Shown here: piece by piece, positions 30,424 to 39,197 of the stretch | How the letters are laid out: each line of letters begins with the position of its first letter | Position numbering within the stretch: position 1 is the stretch's first letter | Assembly (NCBI GenBank): GCA_963759125.1 | Contig: CAVWXN010000007.1 | Coordinates: 124,001-188,000 of the forward strand | Source of the DNA: JABDQA01 sp963759125 | GTDB taxonomy: Bacteria > Desulfobacterota > Desulfobulbia > Desulfobulbales > Desulfocapsaceae | Length of the DNA: 64,000 nt | Reading direction: 5' to 3' | The notes under the pieces: generated by a model | What the model saw: the letters and a program-made list of their open reading frames with translations, nothing else | The model's database searches: none | Told to the model about the DNA's origin: nothing | Translations under genes and position numbers: made by a program

Positions 30424-30736
30424 CCCTTTTGGGCTTACCTCTGCCCCCTCTCTCTCAAGGATATGGATCGCAATTTTTAAGGCGCGCTGTCGGGAAAGTG
30501 ACCAGGCTTAACCTCTGAGTTATTCTCCATAACGATTATCTACATATGGCATCTACGGATCAAACATCACCACAGTGATTTATTTATCGGATATGATCAG
30601 TTATGCTGGACTCTGCTCCCATGGGAGAGATTGATCTCATTTTTTGAGGGCACGAAGACCAACCATCTGATTGGCACCACTCGGGCAACACCAAGACAAA
30701 CCACGAATCTCGATAATTGTTCGCTAGGAGGAATCC

Positions 30737-31966
30737 ATGTCACGTGGTCCGACATCCCTGCTTCTGTTAATCATCCCCACCATCATTTTGGGCTTTTCCA
30801 GTCCAGCCCAAGTTGCCGAAAATCAGGGAGCCACAGAGTTTGATAAGGTGGTGGTCGATTGGCTGCGGCCGCTGTTCGAGACTGTCTCGGCGAATCCCTG
30901 GATCCAGAGCTTCATCGTCATCCTCATCACCTTTACCTGCGCATCGCTGCTCACCTGGTTGATCTTTCGGATTATTCTAGCGATTACCAGACGCACTGCC
31001 TTTGCATTCGATGAACAAATAGCCCTGCTCCTGCGCCCGCCGGTCTATTTTTCACTCGTGGTCATTGGTCTGACCGCCGGTATCGAACTGATGCCGCTAG
31101 AAGCCTGGAAACTTTATCTGATCAGGGGAATGCGAACCATAGGGATAATTATCTGGGTAGTCTTTTGCATCAGATTGGCCTCTCTTCTTTTGATGCGCGT
31201 CGCCGGACTATCCAATAAGTTTACCTTTATCCAGCATCGCACCGTCACCCTGTTTGACAACCTGGCCAAGATCGCTATTTTCGGTGCCGGGGTCTACGCC
31301 TTTTTCGTCGTCTGGAACATAGACATGACCGCCTGGCTGGCCTCTGCTGGTATTGCTGGTATTGCCATTGGCTTTGCTGCCAAAGACTCCCTTTCCAACC
31401 TCTTTTCAGGGGTCTTCATCATCGCCGACGCACCTTACAAGGTCGGCGACTATATCGTCCTGGACAAAGGCGGCCGCGGCAAGGTGGTTAACATCGGTCT
31501 GCGCAGCACGCGTATCCTGACACGAGACGATATCGAGGTAACGATCCCGAACTCGATTATCGGGAATTCGACGATCATCAACCAATCCGGCGGGCCTCAC
31601 GAAAAAATGAGGGTCCGTTTGAAGATCGGAGTGGCTTATGGCTCCGATGTCGATCGAGTCAAAGAAATTCTGGTCGAGACTGCTAAGGCCGATCCCCTGG
31701 TCTGCACCACGCCGGAACCGCGCATCAGATTTCGGCAGTTCGGCGCCTCAAGCCTTGATTTTGAACTGCTTTTCTGGGTGGAGAACCCCGAATTCAGAGG
31801 CAGAGTGCTTGACTCCATGAATACTGCGGTCTACAAGCGTTTAAGGGAAGAACTTATCGAGATTCCGTACGCAAAACAGGATCTGTACATAAAAGGACTT
31901 CCGGAAACGCTCTCATCTATCGCTGCAAACGAATCCAAGAAAACTGCTACCAATAGTTCATCATAG
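30737..31966 (+). CDS. Small-conductance mechanosensitive channel family protein (MscS)
   Basis: The 409-residue protein has a perfect AGGAGG seven bases upstream of its ATG. An N-terminal signal-like helix (LLLLIIPTIILGFSS) is followed by three more membrane segments and the pore helix TAWLASAGIAGIAIGFAAKD with the Gly/Ala pattern that lines the MscS pore. The cytosolic beta domain follows (FIIADAPYKVGDYIVLDKGG, VTIPNSIIGNSTIINQS), then the alpha/beta cage. It releases solutes on osmotic downshift. It is larger than E. coli MscS because of the extra N-terminal helices. Confidence 0.92.
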   Translation: MSRGPTSLLLLIIPTIILGFSSPAQVAENQGATEFDKVVVDWLRPLFETVSANPWIQSFIVILITFTCASLLTWLIFRIILAITRRTAFAFDEQIALLLRPPVYFSLVVIGLTAGIELMPLEAWKLYLIRGMRTIGIIIWVVFCIRLASLLLMRVAGLSNKFTFIQHRTVTLFDNLAKIAIFGAGVYAFFVVWNIDMTAWLASAGIAGIAIGFAAKDSLSNLFSGVFIIADAPYKVGDYIVLDKGGRGKVVNIGLRSTRILTRDDIEVTIPNSIIGNSTIINQSGGPHEKMRVRLKIGVAYGSDVDRVKEILVETAKADPLVCTTPEPRIRFRQFGASSLDFELLFWVENPEFRGRVLDSMNTAVYKRLREELIEIPYAKQDLYIKGLPETLSSIAANESKKTATNSSS

Positions 31967-32369
31967 AAATCAATGCCCGCTCGCGCCGATTTCAATTATC
32001 GACAAGCTACTTTGGATATTGCTTTTTATGGGTGTTGAGCAGATGATACCACCAGGTGCACTCAGATGTGCCAGAAGGCTGTGAACACCTGCCAATGACA
32101 ATACCGATAGGTTTCACTATTATTGATCAGCCTATATATCGCCATTGTACTCAACAGCAAGAAGTACGATATTGGGTAGGTAGCTGAATTTTAAGAATTT
32201 TGTATTTGCATTTAGACGCCCTAAAGTGTTGTTTTTCATTTACAGAACACTTCAGCAATTAAAAGGTGCTAGTATCTGCAATCACTGTAGCTTTAGAACC
32301 CTCTGATTCACCCCAGAACTCAGGTTCATCGGTGTCAGAAGGAAAAGGTGATAAGTTGGCCAGATTAGG
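31967..32369. other. Intergenic region upstream of the NRP cluster
   Basis: There is no open frame with coding character on either strand. The segment is more AT-rich than its neighbours. It probably contains the promoter for the PPTase gene, but I see no clear -35/-10 pair and no repeat. Confidence 0.5.
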
Positions 32370-33128
32370 ATGAAATTGTCTCCCGCCACAGTGTACCTCT
32401 GGTTTACCTTTGTCGAGGAAATTCAAGATGAGAAACTCATGGCGGAGTACCGGCGTCTTTTGCCCGCATCAGAACTGGAAAAACTGGAGCGATATCGTTT
32501 TGACAGGCACAAAAAACGTTACCTGGTGGGACGCGCCCTGATCCGCACCATTCTCTCCCGCTGCACTGGCGTGGCGCCTGCTCAGATCATGCTTGCCAGG
32601 GAAGCCCACGGCCGGCCCTACCTGCCACCATCCGGGCAGGAGCCACCGCTGCAGTTCAACCTCTCTTACACCGATGGCCTTGTGGCGGCAGCCCTGGTTG
32701 CTGAAGGACGAGTGGGAATTGATGTCGAATATACAAGCCGGAACACCGATTGTCTGGAAATCGCCCACAGATATTTTTCACCATCCGAATACACGGAACT
32801 CCAGCAGCTTCCGGAAATCCAGATGAAAGAGCGGTTCTTTGAGCTTTGGACACTCAAAGAGGCATATGTAAAAGCCCGAGGGCTTGGTCTGAATCTGTCT
32901 TTGGATGAAGTCAACTTCAACTTCAGCGATAACAGCTCCTCTCAAATAACAGTGGCATCGGCAATGATGTCCGAGGGAAAATATTGGCGCGTGAGGCTGC
33001 TTAACCCTAGCCCTGAGCACAAAGCGGCACTCTGTCTTGGTCAGGAGACCGATGCTCCATTAAGATTGATAAGCAAAAAAACTATTCCTCTCGTAGCCGA
33101 GGATGATTTCACGGCGTATAAAGATTAA
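32370..33128 (+). CDS. 4'-phosphopantetheinyl transferase, Sfp type
   Basis: The 252-residue protein has the three Sfp/AcpT motifs: HGRPYLP (80-86) with FNLSYTDGLVAAALV (96-110), GIDVEY with Mg ligands D118 and E120, and FFELWTLKEAYVKARGLGL (157-175) with E159 and K163. It transfers phosphopantetheine from CoA to carrier-protein serines. It opens the NRP cluster, and its expected substrates are the stand-alone carrier protein and the two NRPS carrier domains downstream. Confidence 0.95.
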   Translation: MKLSPATVYLWFTFVEEIQDEKLMAEYRRLLPASELEKLERYRFDRHKKRYLVGRALIRTILSRCTGVAPAQIMLAREAHGRPYLPPSGQEPPLQFNLSYTDGLVAAALVAEGRVGIDVEYTSRNTDCLEIAHRYFSPSEYTELQQLPEIQMKERFFELWTLKEAYVKARGLGLNLSLDEVNFNFSDNSSSQITVASAMMSEGKYWRVRLLNPSPEHKAALCLGQETDAPLRLISKKTIPLVAEDDFTAYKD

Positions 33129-33391
33129 TAATAACCATAAGAGGAGCATTTGGGTTGCCCTTATCGATTAAGTTTTCATTATCTTCATCACATGGTGAGA
33201 TCAGACAAATAGATTTAGATCACAGATACTTGAAATAAATGTGCTGACACAAAGAAATAAGTTAGGCTTTATATTTCATCTTGCACGCGCACGTGACTTC
33301 ACGGGCTGCGATTTTCACCAACCTTAGGAGGATACGAGAACTGCCTTGGAAATCAAGATGGGCCAAGGTCTTTTCAACCCACTCGAGCATC

Positions 33392-33625
33392 ATGGTAAAA
33401 GATAAGATAAAAAATTACATCATTGACACTTTCATGAACGGAGACGGCTCAATTGGAGACGATGATCAGCTCTTCGAAAGCGGAGTCATAGACTCAATTG
33501 GCTTTATCAAACTGCTTGCCTATATCGAGTCCAGCTTTAACATCCCCCTGGATATTAGTGAATTCACCATCGATTCAGGTTCGATCAACGGCATAATGCA
33601 ACTGGTCAATGACAAGATGAAATAA
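33392..33625 (+). CDS. Stand-alone acyl/peptidyl carrier protein
   Basis: I choose the ATG at 33392, giving the normal 77-residue carrier length; the frame stays open to 33281 but the extra part is unlike any carrier protein. The phosphopantetheine Ser35 is in GVIDSIGFIKLLAYIE, a DSIG variant of the usual DSL. The protein is acidic and helical as expected. It is directly followed by the dehydrogenase and adenylation genes. This gene set is known from prolyl-carrier-protein oxidation systems (PltL/E/F and PigG/A/I types), so the carrier probably holds a prolyl or pyrrolyl group. Confidence 0.88.
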   Translation: MVKDKIKNYIIDTFMNGDGSIGDDDQLFESGVIDSIGFIKLLAYIESSFNIPLDISEFTIDSGSINGIMQLVNDKMK

Positions 33626-33644
33626 CCCTTCAAGCAATAGAATT

Positions 33645-34787
33645 ATGAATCTCTCATATACTGCCCGCCAGCAAGAGTTCAAGACATCGGCAATGGAATT
33701 TGCCCAGGCCGAGCTTAACGACTCTATTCTTGAAAGGGACAGGAACGGTGAGTTCTCTTCTAAAGGCTGGAAGGCATGCGCTGATTTCGGTCTGCAGGGG
33801 ATTCTCGTTCCTGAAGAACTCGGTGGTCTTGGCCTAGACCCCCTCTACTATGCAGCCATTATGGAAGGCATCGGCCAGGGATGTAAGGATAATGGGCTGA
33901 TATTTTCAATCAACGCCCACATCCTCACCTGCATTGTTCCCATCCTGCTCCATGGTTCCAAAGAACAGAAAAACCGCTATCTGGGGGGAATGGTTTCAGG
34001 CAAATTCATTGCAGCGAATGCAATGACAGAGGCAGACAGCGGCTCAGATGCTTATGGGCTGCGAACGACCGCAGTCAAAGAAAATGGCCACTACGTGCTA
34101 AACGGGAGTAAAACGTTCGTCACCAATGCTCCCGTTGCTGATATCTTCATCGTCTATGCCACCACTAATAAAGCCGGCGGATTTTTCGGTCTTTCCTGCT
34201 TCATTGTTGATAAAAATACCCCTGGATTGTTCGTGGGGGCAAAAATCGAGAAAATGGGCCTGCGAACCAGCCCCATGTCAGAGCTTGGATTTAACAACTG
34301 CAGGATACCTGCAGGCAATCTCATTGGCGAGGAAGGGGCTGGCGGCATATTGTTCAGCAGCAGTATGGAATGGGAGCGAGGCCTGATCCTGGCCAGTTGT
34401 ATTGGCATCATGGACCGCTTGCTCAGCGATTGCCTGAATTATGCGAACAACAGAAAAATTGGTAACCAGACCATTGCTGCGCATCAGTCGATTGCCCATA
34501 AAATTGCTCAGATGAAAGTGCGACTGGAAACCAGCCGCCTGATGCTCTACAGAGCGGCCTGGCTTAAATCGCTGAAAAAGTCTGCCGCGCTTGACACCTC
34601 CCTGGCCAAGCTGAGCATTAGCGAGGCATATATCGAGAACTGCCGTGATGCCCTGCAGATATTTGGGGGCTATGGCTACATGGTTGAATATGAGATTGAA
34701 CGGGAACTCAGGGACGCTCTTGCCAGTTCCCTCTACTCAGGAACATCGGAAGTACAGAAAAATATCATCTCCTCACTTTTGCTGTAA
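33645..34787 (+). CDS. Acyl-CoA-dehydrogenase-like flavoenzyme, probably a carrier-bound aminoacyl (prolyl) dehydrogenase
   Basis: The 380-residue protein has the acyl-CoA dehydrogenase fold: ANAMTEADSGSDAYGLRTTA for FAD binding and ALQIFGGYGYMVEYEIER near the C-terminus. The catalytic base used by most short/medium-chain enzymes (Glu in YEGT) is Ser here (LYSGTSEVQ). Glu244 in MEWERGLILA sits at the isovaleryl-CoA dehydrogenase position, which prolyl-carrier oxidases such as PigA also use. It lies 19 bases after the carrier protein and 11 bases before the adenylation gene. The inferred role is oxidation of a carrier-bound proline to a pyrrole or pyrroline. Confidence 0.88.
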   Translation: MNLSYTARQQEFKTSAMEFAQAELNDSILERDRNGEFSSKGWKACADFGLQGILVPEELGGLGLDPLYYAAIMEGIGQGCKDNGLIFSINAHILTCIVPILLHGSKEQKNRYLGGMVSGKFIAANAMTEADSGSDAYGLRTTAVKENGHYVLNGSKTFVTNAPVADIFIVYATTNKAGGFFGLSCFIVDKNTPGLFVGAKIEKMGLRTSPMSELGFNNCRIPAGNLIGEEGAGGILFSSSMEWERGLILASCIGIMDRLLSDCLNYANNRKIGNQTIAAHQSIAHKIAQMKVRLETSRLMLYRAAWLKSLKKSAALDTSLAKLSISEAYIENCRDALQIFGGYGYMVEYEIERELRDALASSLYSGTSEVQKNIISSLLL

Positions 34788-34798
34788 GTAAAGCCGCC

Positions 34799-36385
34799 GT
34801 GAAACGGTCATTAGTCACATACCTCTCCCAGAGCTGCCGGACACAGGCCGACAATGTTGCAGTGAAGTTCAAAGGAGTGACCCTTTCTTACCGGGATCTT
34901 GATCGAAAAAGCAGTCAACTAGGCACCATGCTCCAGAAAAGGGGGCTGAGCGCAGGCGAACGTGTCGGCATCTTTCTGGATAAATCGCCGGAGGCAATTG
35001 TGGCCATTTTCAGTGTTTTAAAGGCCGGCTCATGCTATGTCCCACTGGATCCATCGGCTCCCGAGCAGCGACTGAGCAGAATAATAAATGACTGCAGCCT
35101 TAAATGGCTGATCACGAGTTACGCAAAACTTGCTGTCGTGCACTCAATTGTATCCCGGACAAAGACATTGAGGCACATAGCGATTGTTGATGCAAGCAAG
35201 CAACACTCCAAAACTGAACTGACTGGCATCCAGGTTTATTTCAAAGACGACGTGGAAGACACCCCCATTCCCGTTGTTGAACCTGTCCCGCCAGCTTCTG
35301 GTGATGACCTTGCTTACATTCTCTATACTTCAGGATCGACGGGACAGCCTAAAGGCGTCATGATTAGTCACCGCGCCGCCTGCTCGTTTGTCGACTGGGC
35401 CCAAACGACTTTTGAAATAGACAGCGGCGAGATCCTCTCCTCACACGCTCCCCTGCATTTCGATCTTTCCATATTCGACATCTTCGCAGCCATAGCTGCC
35501 GGCGCCACCATCTGCTTGATTCCCCAAGGGTGGTCGGCATTTCCCCAATCGATCGCTGATTTTATCGGTCAGAACAAGATTTCCACCTGGTACTCGGTAC
35601 CCACCGCACTGATACAACTGGTTCTGCACGGCGGTCTTGAAGACAGAAACTTTCCGGAGCTAAAGCGAATCCTTTTTGCCGGCGAAGTTTTCCCGTCCAA
35701 GTACCTCAGAAGACTTATGCTAATGATGCCGGAGGTCAAATACTACAATCTCTATGGGCCGACTGAAACCAACGTGATTTCCTACCATCAAGTCAAGGAC
35801 CCCCCTGCGGCCGGGATGGATATTCCCATCGGCTCATTGTGTGACGGCGTCACCGGTTATGTGGTTTCCGACTCCGGCGGCCTGACACCCCGTGGTGACA
35901 TTGGAGAGTTGTACGTAAAAGGTCCGACTTTAATGAACGGCTATTGGCAGGACGAACATAAAACCGGCGAAGTTCTCAGCGAAAATGTGTTTGACCCCGA
36001 TGAACAGGGACTTGTCTACAAAACTGGAGATATGGTTCACCTGGACGAAAACGGACTGCTTATCTACCATGGCCGATGTGATACCATGATAAAAAGCAGG
36101 GGATATCGTATCGAACTTGGCGAGATAGAGACAATTTTGTCAGCCCATTTCGAAATCAAGGAAAATGCAGTATATGTGAGACCTTCAGAAGAGTTTGGTT
36201 CGACCATATCGGCTGTTTTGGTTGCTGAACTCAATACCGACCTGGATGAGGAAGAGGTCCGCCGTTTCTGCAGCGAAAACCTGCCAGTCTACATGGTGCC
36301 CGAGGACATTCATTTTGTCAGTGCGCTTCCTCGAACTTCTACGGGAAAGATAGATCGAACGGCAGTTGCCGAATTAATCCCATGA
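34799..36385 (+). CDS. Stand-alone amino acid adenylation enzyme, predicted L-prolyl-AMP ligase
   Basis: The 528-residue adenylation protein starts with GTG at 34799. The core motifs are YTSGSTGQPKGVMISH (A3), NLYGPTETN (A5), YKTGDMV (A7), the GRCDTMIKSRGYRIELGEIE region (A8) and RTSTGKIDR (A10). Reading the specificity positions by alignment to GrsA from memory gives D-L-F-Y-L-A-L-V-I-K. The code I recall for the proline-activating PltF/RedM enzymes is DLLYLALVCK, so 8 of 10 agree. There is no attached carrier domain, so it should load the free carrier protein encoded two genes upstream. Confidence 0.9.
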   Translation: MKRSLVTYLSQSCRTQADNVAVKFKGVTLSYRDLDRKSSQLGTMLQKRGLSAGERVGIFLDKSPEAIVAIFSVLKAGSCYVPLDPSAPEQRLSRIINDCSLKWLITSYAKLAVVHSIVSRTKTLRHIAIVDASKQHSKTELTGIQVYFKDDVEDTPIPVVEPVPPASGDDLAYILYTSGSTGQPKGVMISHRAACSFVDWAQTTFEIDSGEILSSHAPLHFDLSIFDIFAAIAAGATICLIPQGWSAFPQSIADFIGQNKISTWYSVPTALIQLVLHGGLEDRNFPELKRILFAGEVFPSKYLRRLMLMMPEVKYYNLYGPTETNVISYHQVKDPPAAGMDIPIGSLCDGVTGYVVSDSGGLTPRGDIGELYVKGPTLMNGYWQDEHKTGEVLSENVFDPDEQGLVYKTGDMVHLDENGLLIYHGRCDTMIKSRGYRIELGEIETILSAHFEIKENAVYVRPSEEFGSTISAVLVAELNTDLDEEEVRRFCSENLPVYMVPEDIHFVSALPRTSTGKIDRTAVAELIP

Positions 36386-36469
36386 ACTATCTTATGGTCA
36401 GTTCAATACTCCTGATAGACAGCTTTCAGCTTGATCATCCTGACATCCGACAAGGAGGGGATTAGCTTC

Positions 36470-37846
36470 ATGAACCATCGGGAAATGCTCGAATGGGAGC
36501 GGCTTTCCATGCGCTACAATGAAAACGCCATCCCCCTCTATCTGAGTTATCCAGTTGAGTCATTCTGGAAGCAGCGGAGCTCTGTGGAGCAGCATAATCA
36601 GAGCCTTGGCTCTTCTGATATATCTTTTCTCTATTTTCATTTTCCCTATTGCAAAGAGATCTGCCACTATTGCATGTGTTACAAGGAACCGCTGAAGGAC
36701 GACAGCGAACTCGACCTCTATCTAGACTACCTTGTCAGAGATATGGACATCAGACTCGAGATTCTTAAAGGCAGCGGCTGGCGGGGGGCCACACACATGC
36801 ATTGGGGAGGGGGAACCCCCACCCTTCTAAGTCTGAACCAGCTCGAGACCATTCATCGGGCAATATCAGCTCGTCTGGAATTCAATCTAGCTGGCAGCCA
36901 CGAGCACTCCATCGAGGCCTTCCCTGACCCACAGATCGTCACACCGGCAAAATTGGAGTTACTAAAGGCACTTGGTTTTAATGTGATCAGTTTTGGAATC
37001 CAGGACTTTGACGGGCGAATCCAGAAAGTGATCAACAGAAAACACGATCCGGGGGCGGTACGTGAGCTTATAAGCATGGCCAGGCAACTGGGTTTCAGGG
37101 TCCACGTCGATCTCTGCTATGGACTACCGTATCAGGGGATTAATGAACTGGTGCTGACCATAAAGGAAGTGTTGCCTGCCGCTCCAGGCAGAATCTGCAT
37201 TTTCCCATACGCCCACGCGCCCATGGTATTTCCGCGGCAGAATATAATTCCCCGATCATCCATACCAAATTCCTTTATAAAGGTATTAATGGCCGAGAAG
37301 GCAGACAGGCTGCTTGTCGCCGAAGGCTACACCCGCCTCGGACTTGATCACTATCTCAGCGCTGACGATCCCTTCCTTGAAGACCTGAAAACTTGCGGAA
37401 GCAAGACTCTGATGGGCTATTCCCAGGATGACAAGCTGAACTATCTCGGCTTTGGTGCCACGGCGATAAGCTTCTTCGATAAGACTTTTTACCGCAGCGT
37501 GGCGAGCATCAAAGACTATTACCATCTGATCGATGCAGACCAGCTTCCCGTTGATTTGGAAAGATCATACCGCCATAACGACGATGATCATTTGCGAAAC
37601 AAGCTCATCCAGGACCTGGTTCTCACCCGGTTTGAAATTGACCGGGAAGCTTTCGAAGACGAATTCGATATTGATTTCAGCAGCTATTTTAAAGAGGAAC
37701 TGAAAAGCCTCGAAGAATTTGAATGTGAGGGACTTGTCGACCTGAGTGATCCGCAGGCAATTCGGATCACCCGCACAGGACAGTTTTTCAGTCGTCACAT
37801 CGCCCATCGGTTTGACCGGTTTTACAAACAACCATCCTTACAATGA
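36470..37846 (+). CDS. HemN-like radical SAM protein in the NRP cluster
   Basis: The start is the ATG at 36470 with AAGGAGG upstream (458 residues, nearly the length of E. coli HemN); a TTG at 36431 is less likely. The cluster motif is C61-x3-C65-x2-C68-x-C70 (CKEICHYCMC), as in HemN including the fourth Cys. MHWGGGTPTLL, SFGIQDFDG and VHVDLCYGLPYQG are the SAM-site motifs. It may be a true coproporphyrinogen dehydrogenase. Its position between the adenylation gene and the NRPS suggests a tailoring role, since HemN-like enzymes methylate or cyclopropanate natural products in other clusters. Confidence 0.85.
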   Translation: MNHREMLEWERLSMRYNENAIPLYLSYPVESFWKQRSSVEQHNQSLGSSDISFLYFHFPYCKEICHYCMCYKEPLKDDSELDLYLDYLVRDMDIRLEILKGSGWRGATHMHWGGGTPTLLSLNQLETIHRAISARLEFNLAGSHEHSIEAFPDPQIVTPAKLELLKALGFNVISFGIQDFDGRIQKVINRKHDPGAVRELISMARQLGFRVHVDLCYGLPYQGINELVLTIKEVLPAAPGRICIFPYAHAPMVFPRQNIIPRSSIPNSFIKVLMAEKADRLLVAEGYTRLGLDHYLSADDPFLEDLKTCGSKTLMGYSQDDKLNYLGFGATAISFFDKTFYRSVASIKDYYHLIDADQLPVDLERSYRHNDDDHLRNKLIQDLVLTRFEIDREAFEDEFDIDFSSYFKEELKSLEEFECEGLVDLSDPQAIRITRTGQFFSRHIAHRFDRFYKQPSLQ

Positions 37847-37920
37847 TGGGCGCTGGCAGGCTTTTTGGGGGTAGATAGGGACATAGGGAAGCCCCATAAA
37901 TTTATAGAGAATCAATCAAC

Positions 37921-39142
37921 ATGGACCTAGCCGAAACTAATCTGATATCTGTTCGTCTCTCCTTGATTATGACCTTTTTGTGTGTGCTGACCGTCCTGTT
38001 GCAATCACCAGTTTACGGTCATAATCCCGGGCAGAGCTATACCTACCTGAAGATCTATGATGACAAAATCACCGGGCGTTTCGAAATAATTCTGGAGGAC
38101 CTGAACCGGGCATTGTCAAAAGACACCACCGAGCCCTCATCACCGAGGATAGCCTATCAGAGCATCTGGACCAAATCCATGATTATGTTAGTACCCATGT
38201 AAGGTTTTCTATTGATGGCAAACAATTATCTCCTCAATTCACCGGGGTCGATACCCTCCATGCAAAAGCGCTTTTCGTACTGCTTGATTTCAAGCTATTA
38301 GAGAATCACACCACCCCGGATTTTATTGATATTGGCTATTCTAGTAATTTTTGATGTAGATCCCACTCATACCGGCATGGTGCTGATCGAGCAGTACTGG
38401 CGGGGCAATATTTTCAACAACGAGCGCCGCCCGTCCCTGGTGTTTTCCAGTTCCAACCAGAACCAGCGGCTGGATCTTTCGAACTACACCATGTTCTCGG
38501 GGTTTACGGGAATCGTAAAACTGGGGGTCAAACACATATGGCTGGGCATCGATCACGTCCTTTTTCTGATTGCGCTAATCCTGCCCGCCGCCATGATCAG
38601 AAGGGAGCGTTACTGGAAACCAGTTACCGAGTTCAAGTCCGCACTTTTCTATGTGGTTAAAATCGTCACTCTGTTCACCATTGCCCACACCATGACACTG
38701 AGCCTGGCCGCGTTCAAGGTGGTTGATCTTCCTGCGAAGGCTGGTGGAATCGGTAATAGCGATATCAATAGCAGCAGCCGCCCTTGATATCCTTTTCCCG
38801 GTCTTCAAGAAAAAAATAGCCTGGGTGGTATTCATCTTCGGGTTATTCCATGGATTCGGCTTTGCCAGCGTGCTTGCCCACCTCGGCGTTTTGGGTGAGC
38901 ATATGGCGCTTTCGCTTTTCGGTTTCAACCTGGGAGTAGAGATTGGCCAGATTGCGGTTATCCTGGTCATCTTCCCGGTCCTTTACATGATCAGGAATTA
39001 TGCCTTTTTTCCCAAAATCATCCTCAGGTTCGGAGCGGTCTCCCTCATCATGCTGTCGGCTGTCTGGTTCGTTGAGAGAGCTTTTCTTGATTCACCGGTT
39101 CAAAAATATGTCATGGCGTCCCTGAACCAGCTTTTCAGCTAA
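37921..39142 (+). pseudogene. HupE/UreJ-like membrane protein gene broken by three single-base frameshifts
   Basis: Three segments in different frames together make one about 406-residue protein. First comes a signal peptide (LIMTFLCVLTVLLQSPVYGH) to about 38130. A -1 shift near 38133 leads to the TEDSLSEHLDQIHDYV part, and a +1 shift in a T-run near 38348 to FDVDPTHTG. The HupE/UreJ motifs KHIWLGIDHVLFLIALILP and FTIAHTMTLSLAAFKVVDLP follow, then a +1 shift near 38738 and the last part (RLVESVIAISIAA, GLFHGFGFASVLAHLG, LFGFNLGVEIGQIAVI). The family handles Ni/Co uptake or is unassigned. All shifts are at short homopolymers, so sequence error is as likely as decay. Confidence 0.8.
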
Positions 39143-39197
39143 TCAGGCCCAGAGGCCTAAATATATTTTCGCAAATTGACTTCTATAATATCGAGCA

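Noticed and set aside
39184..39189. TATAAT as a promoter of the NRPS gene
   Set aside because: No -35 element at a suitable distance and the hexamer is only nine bases before the start codon.
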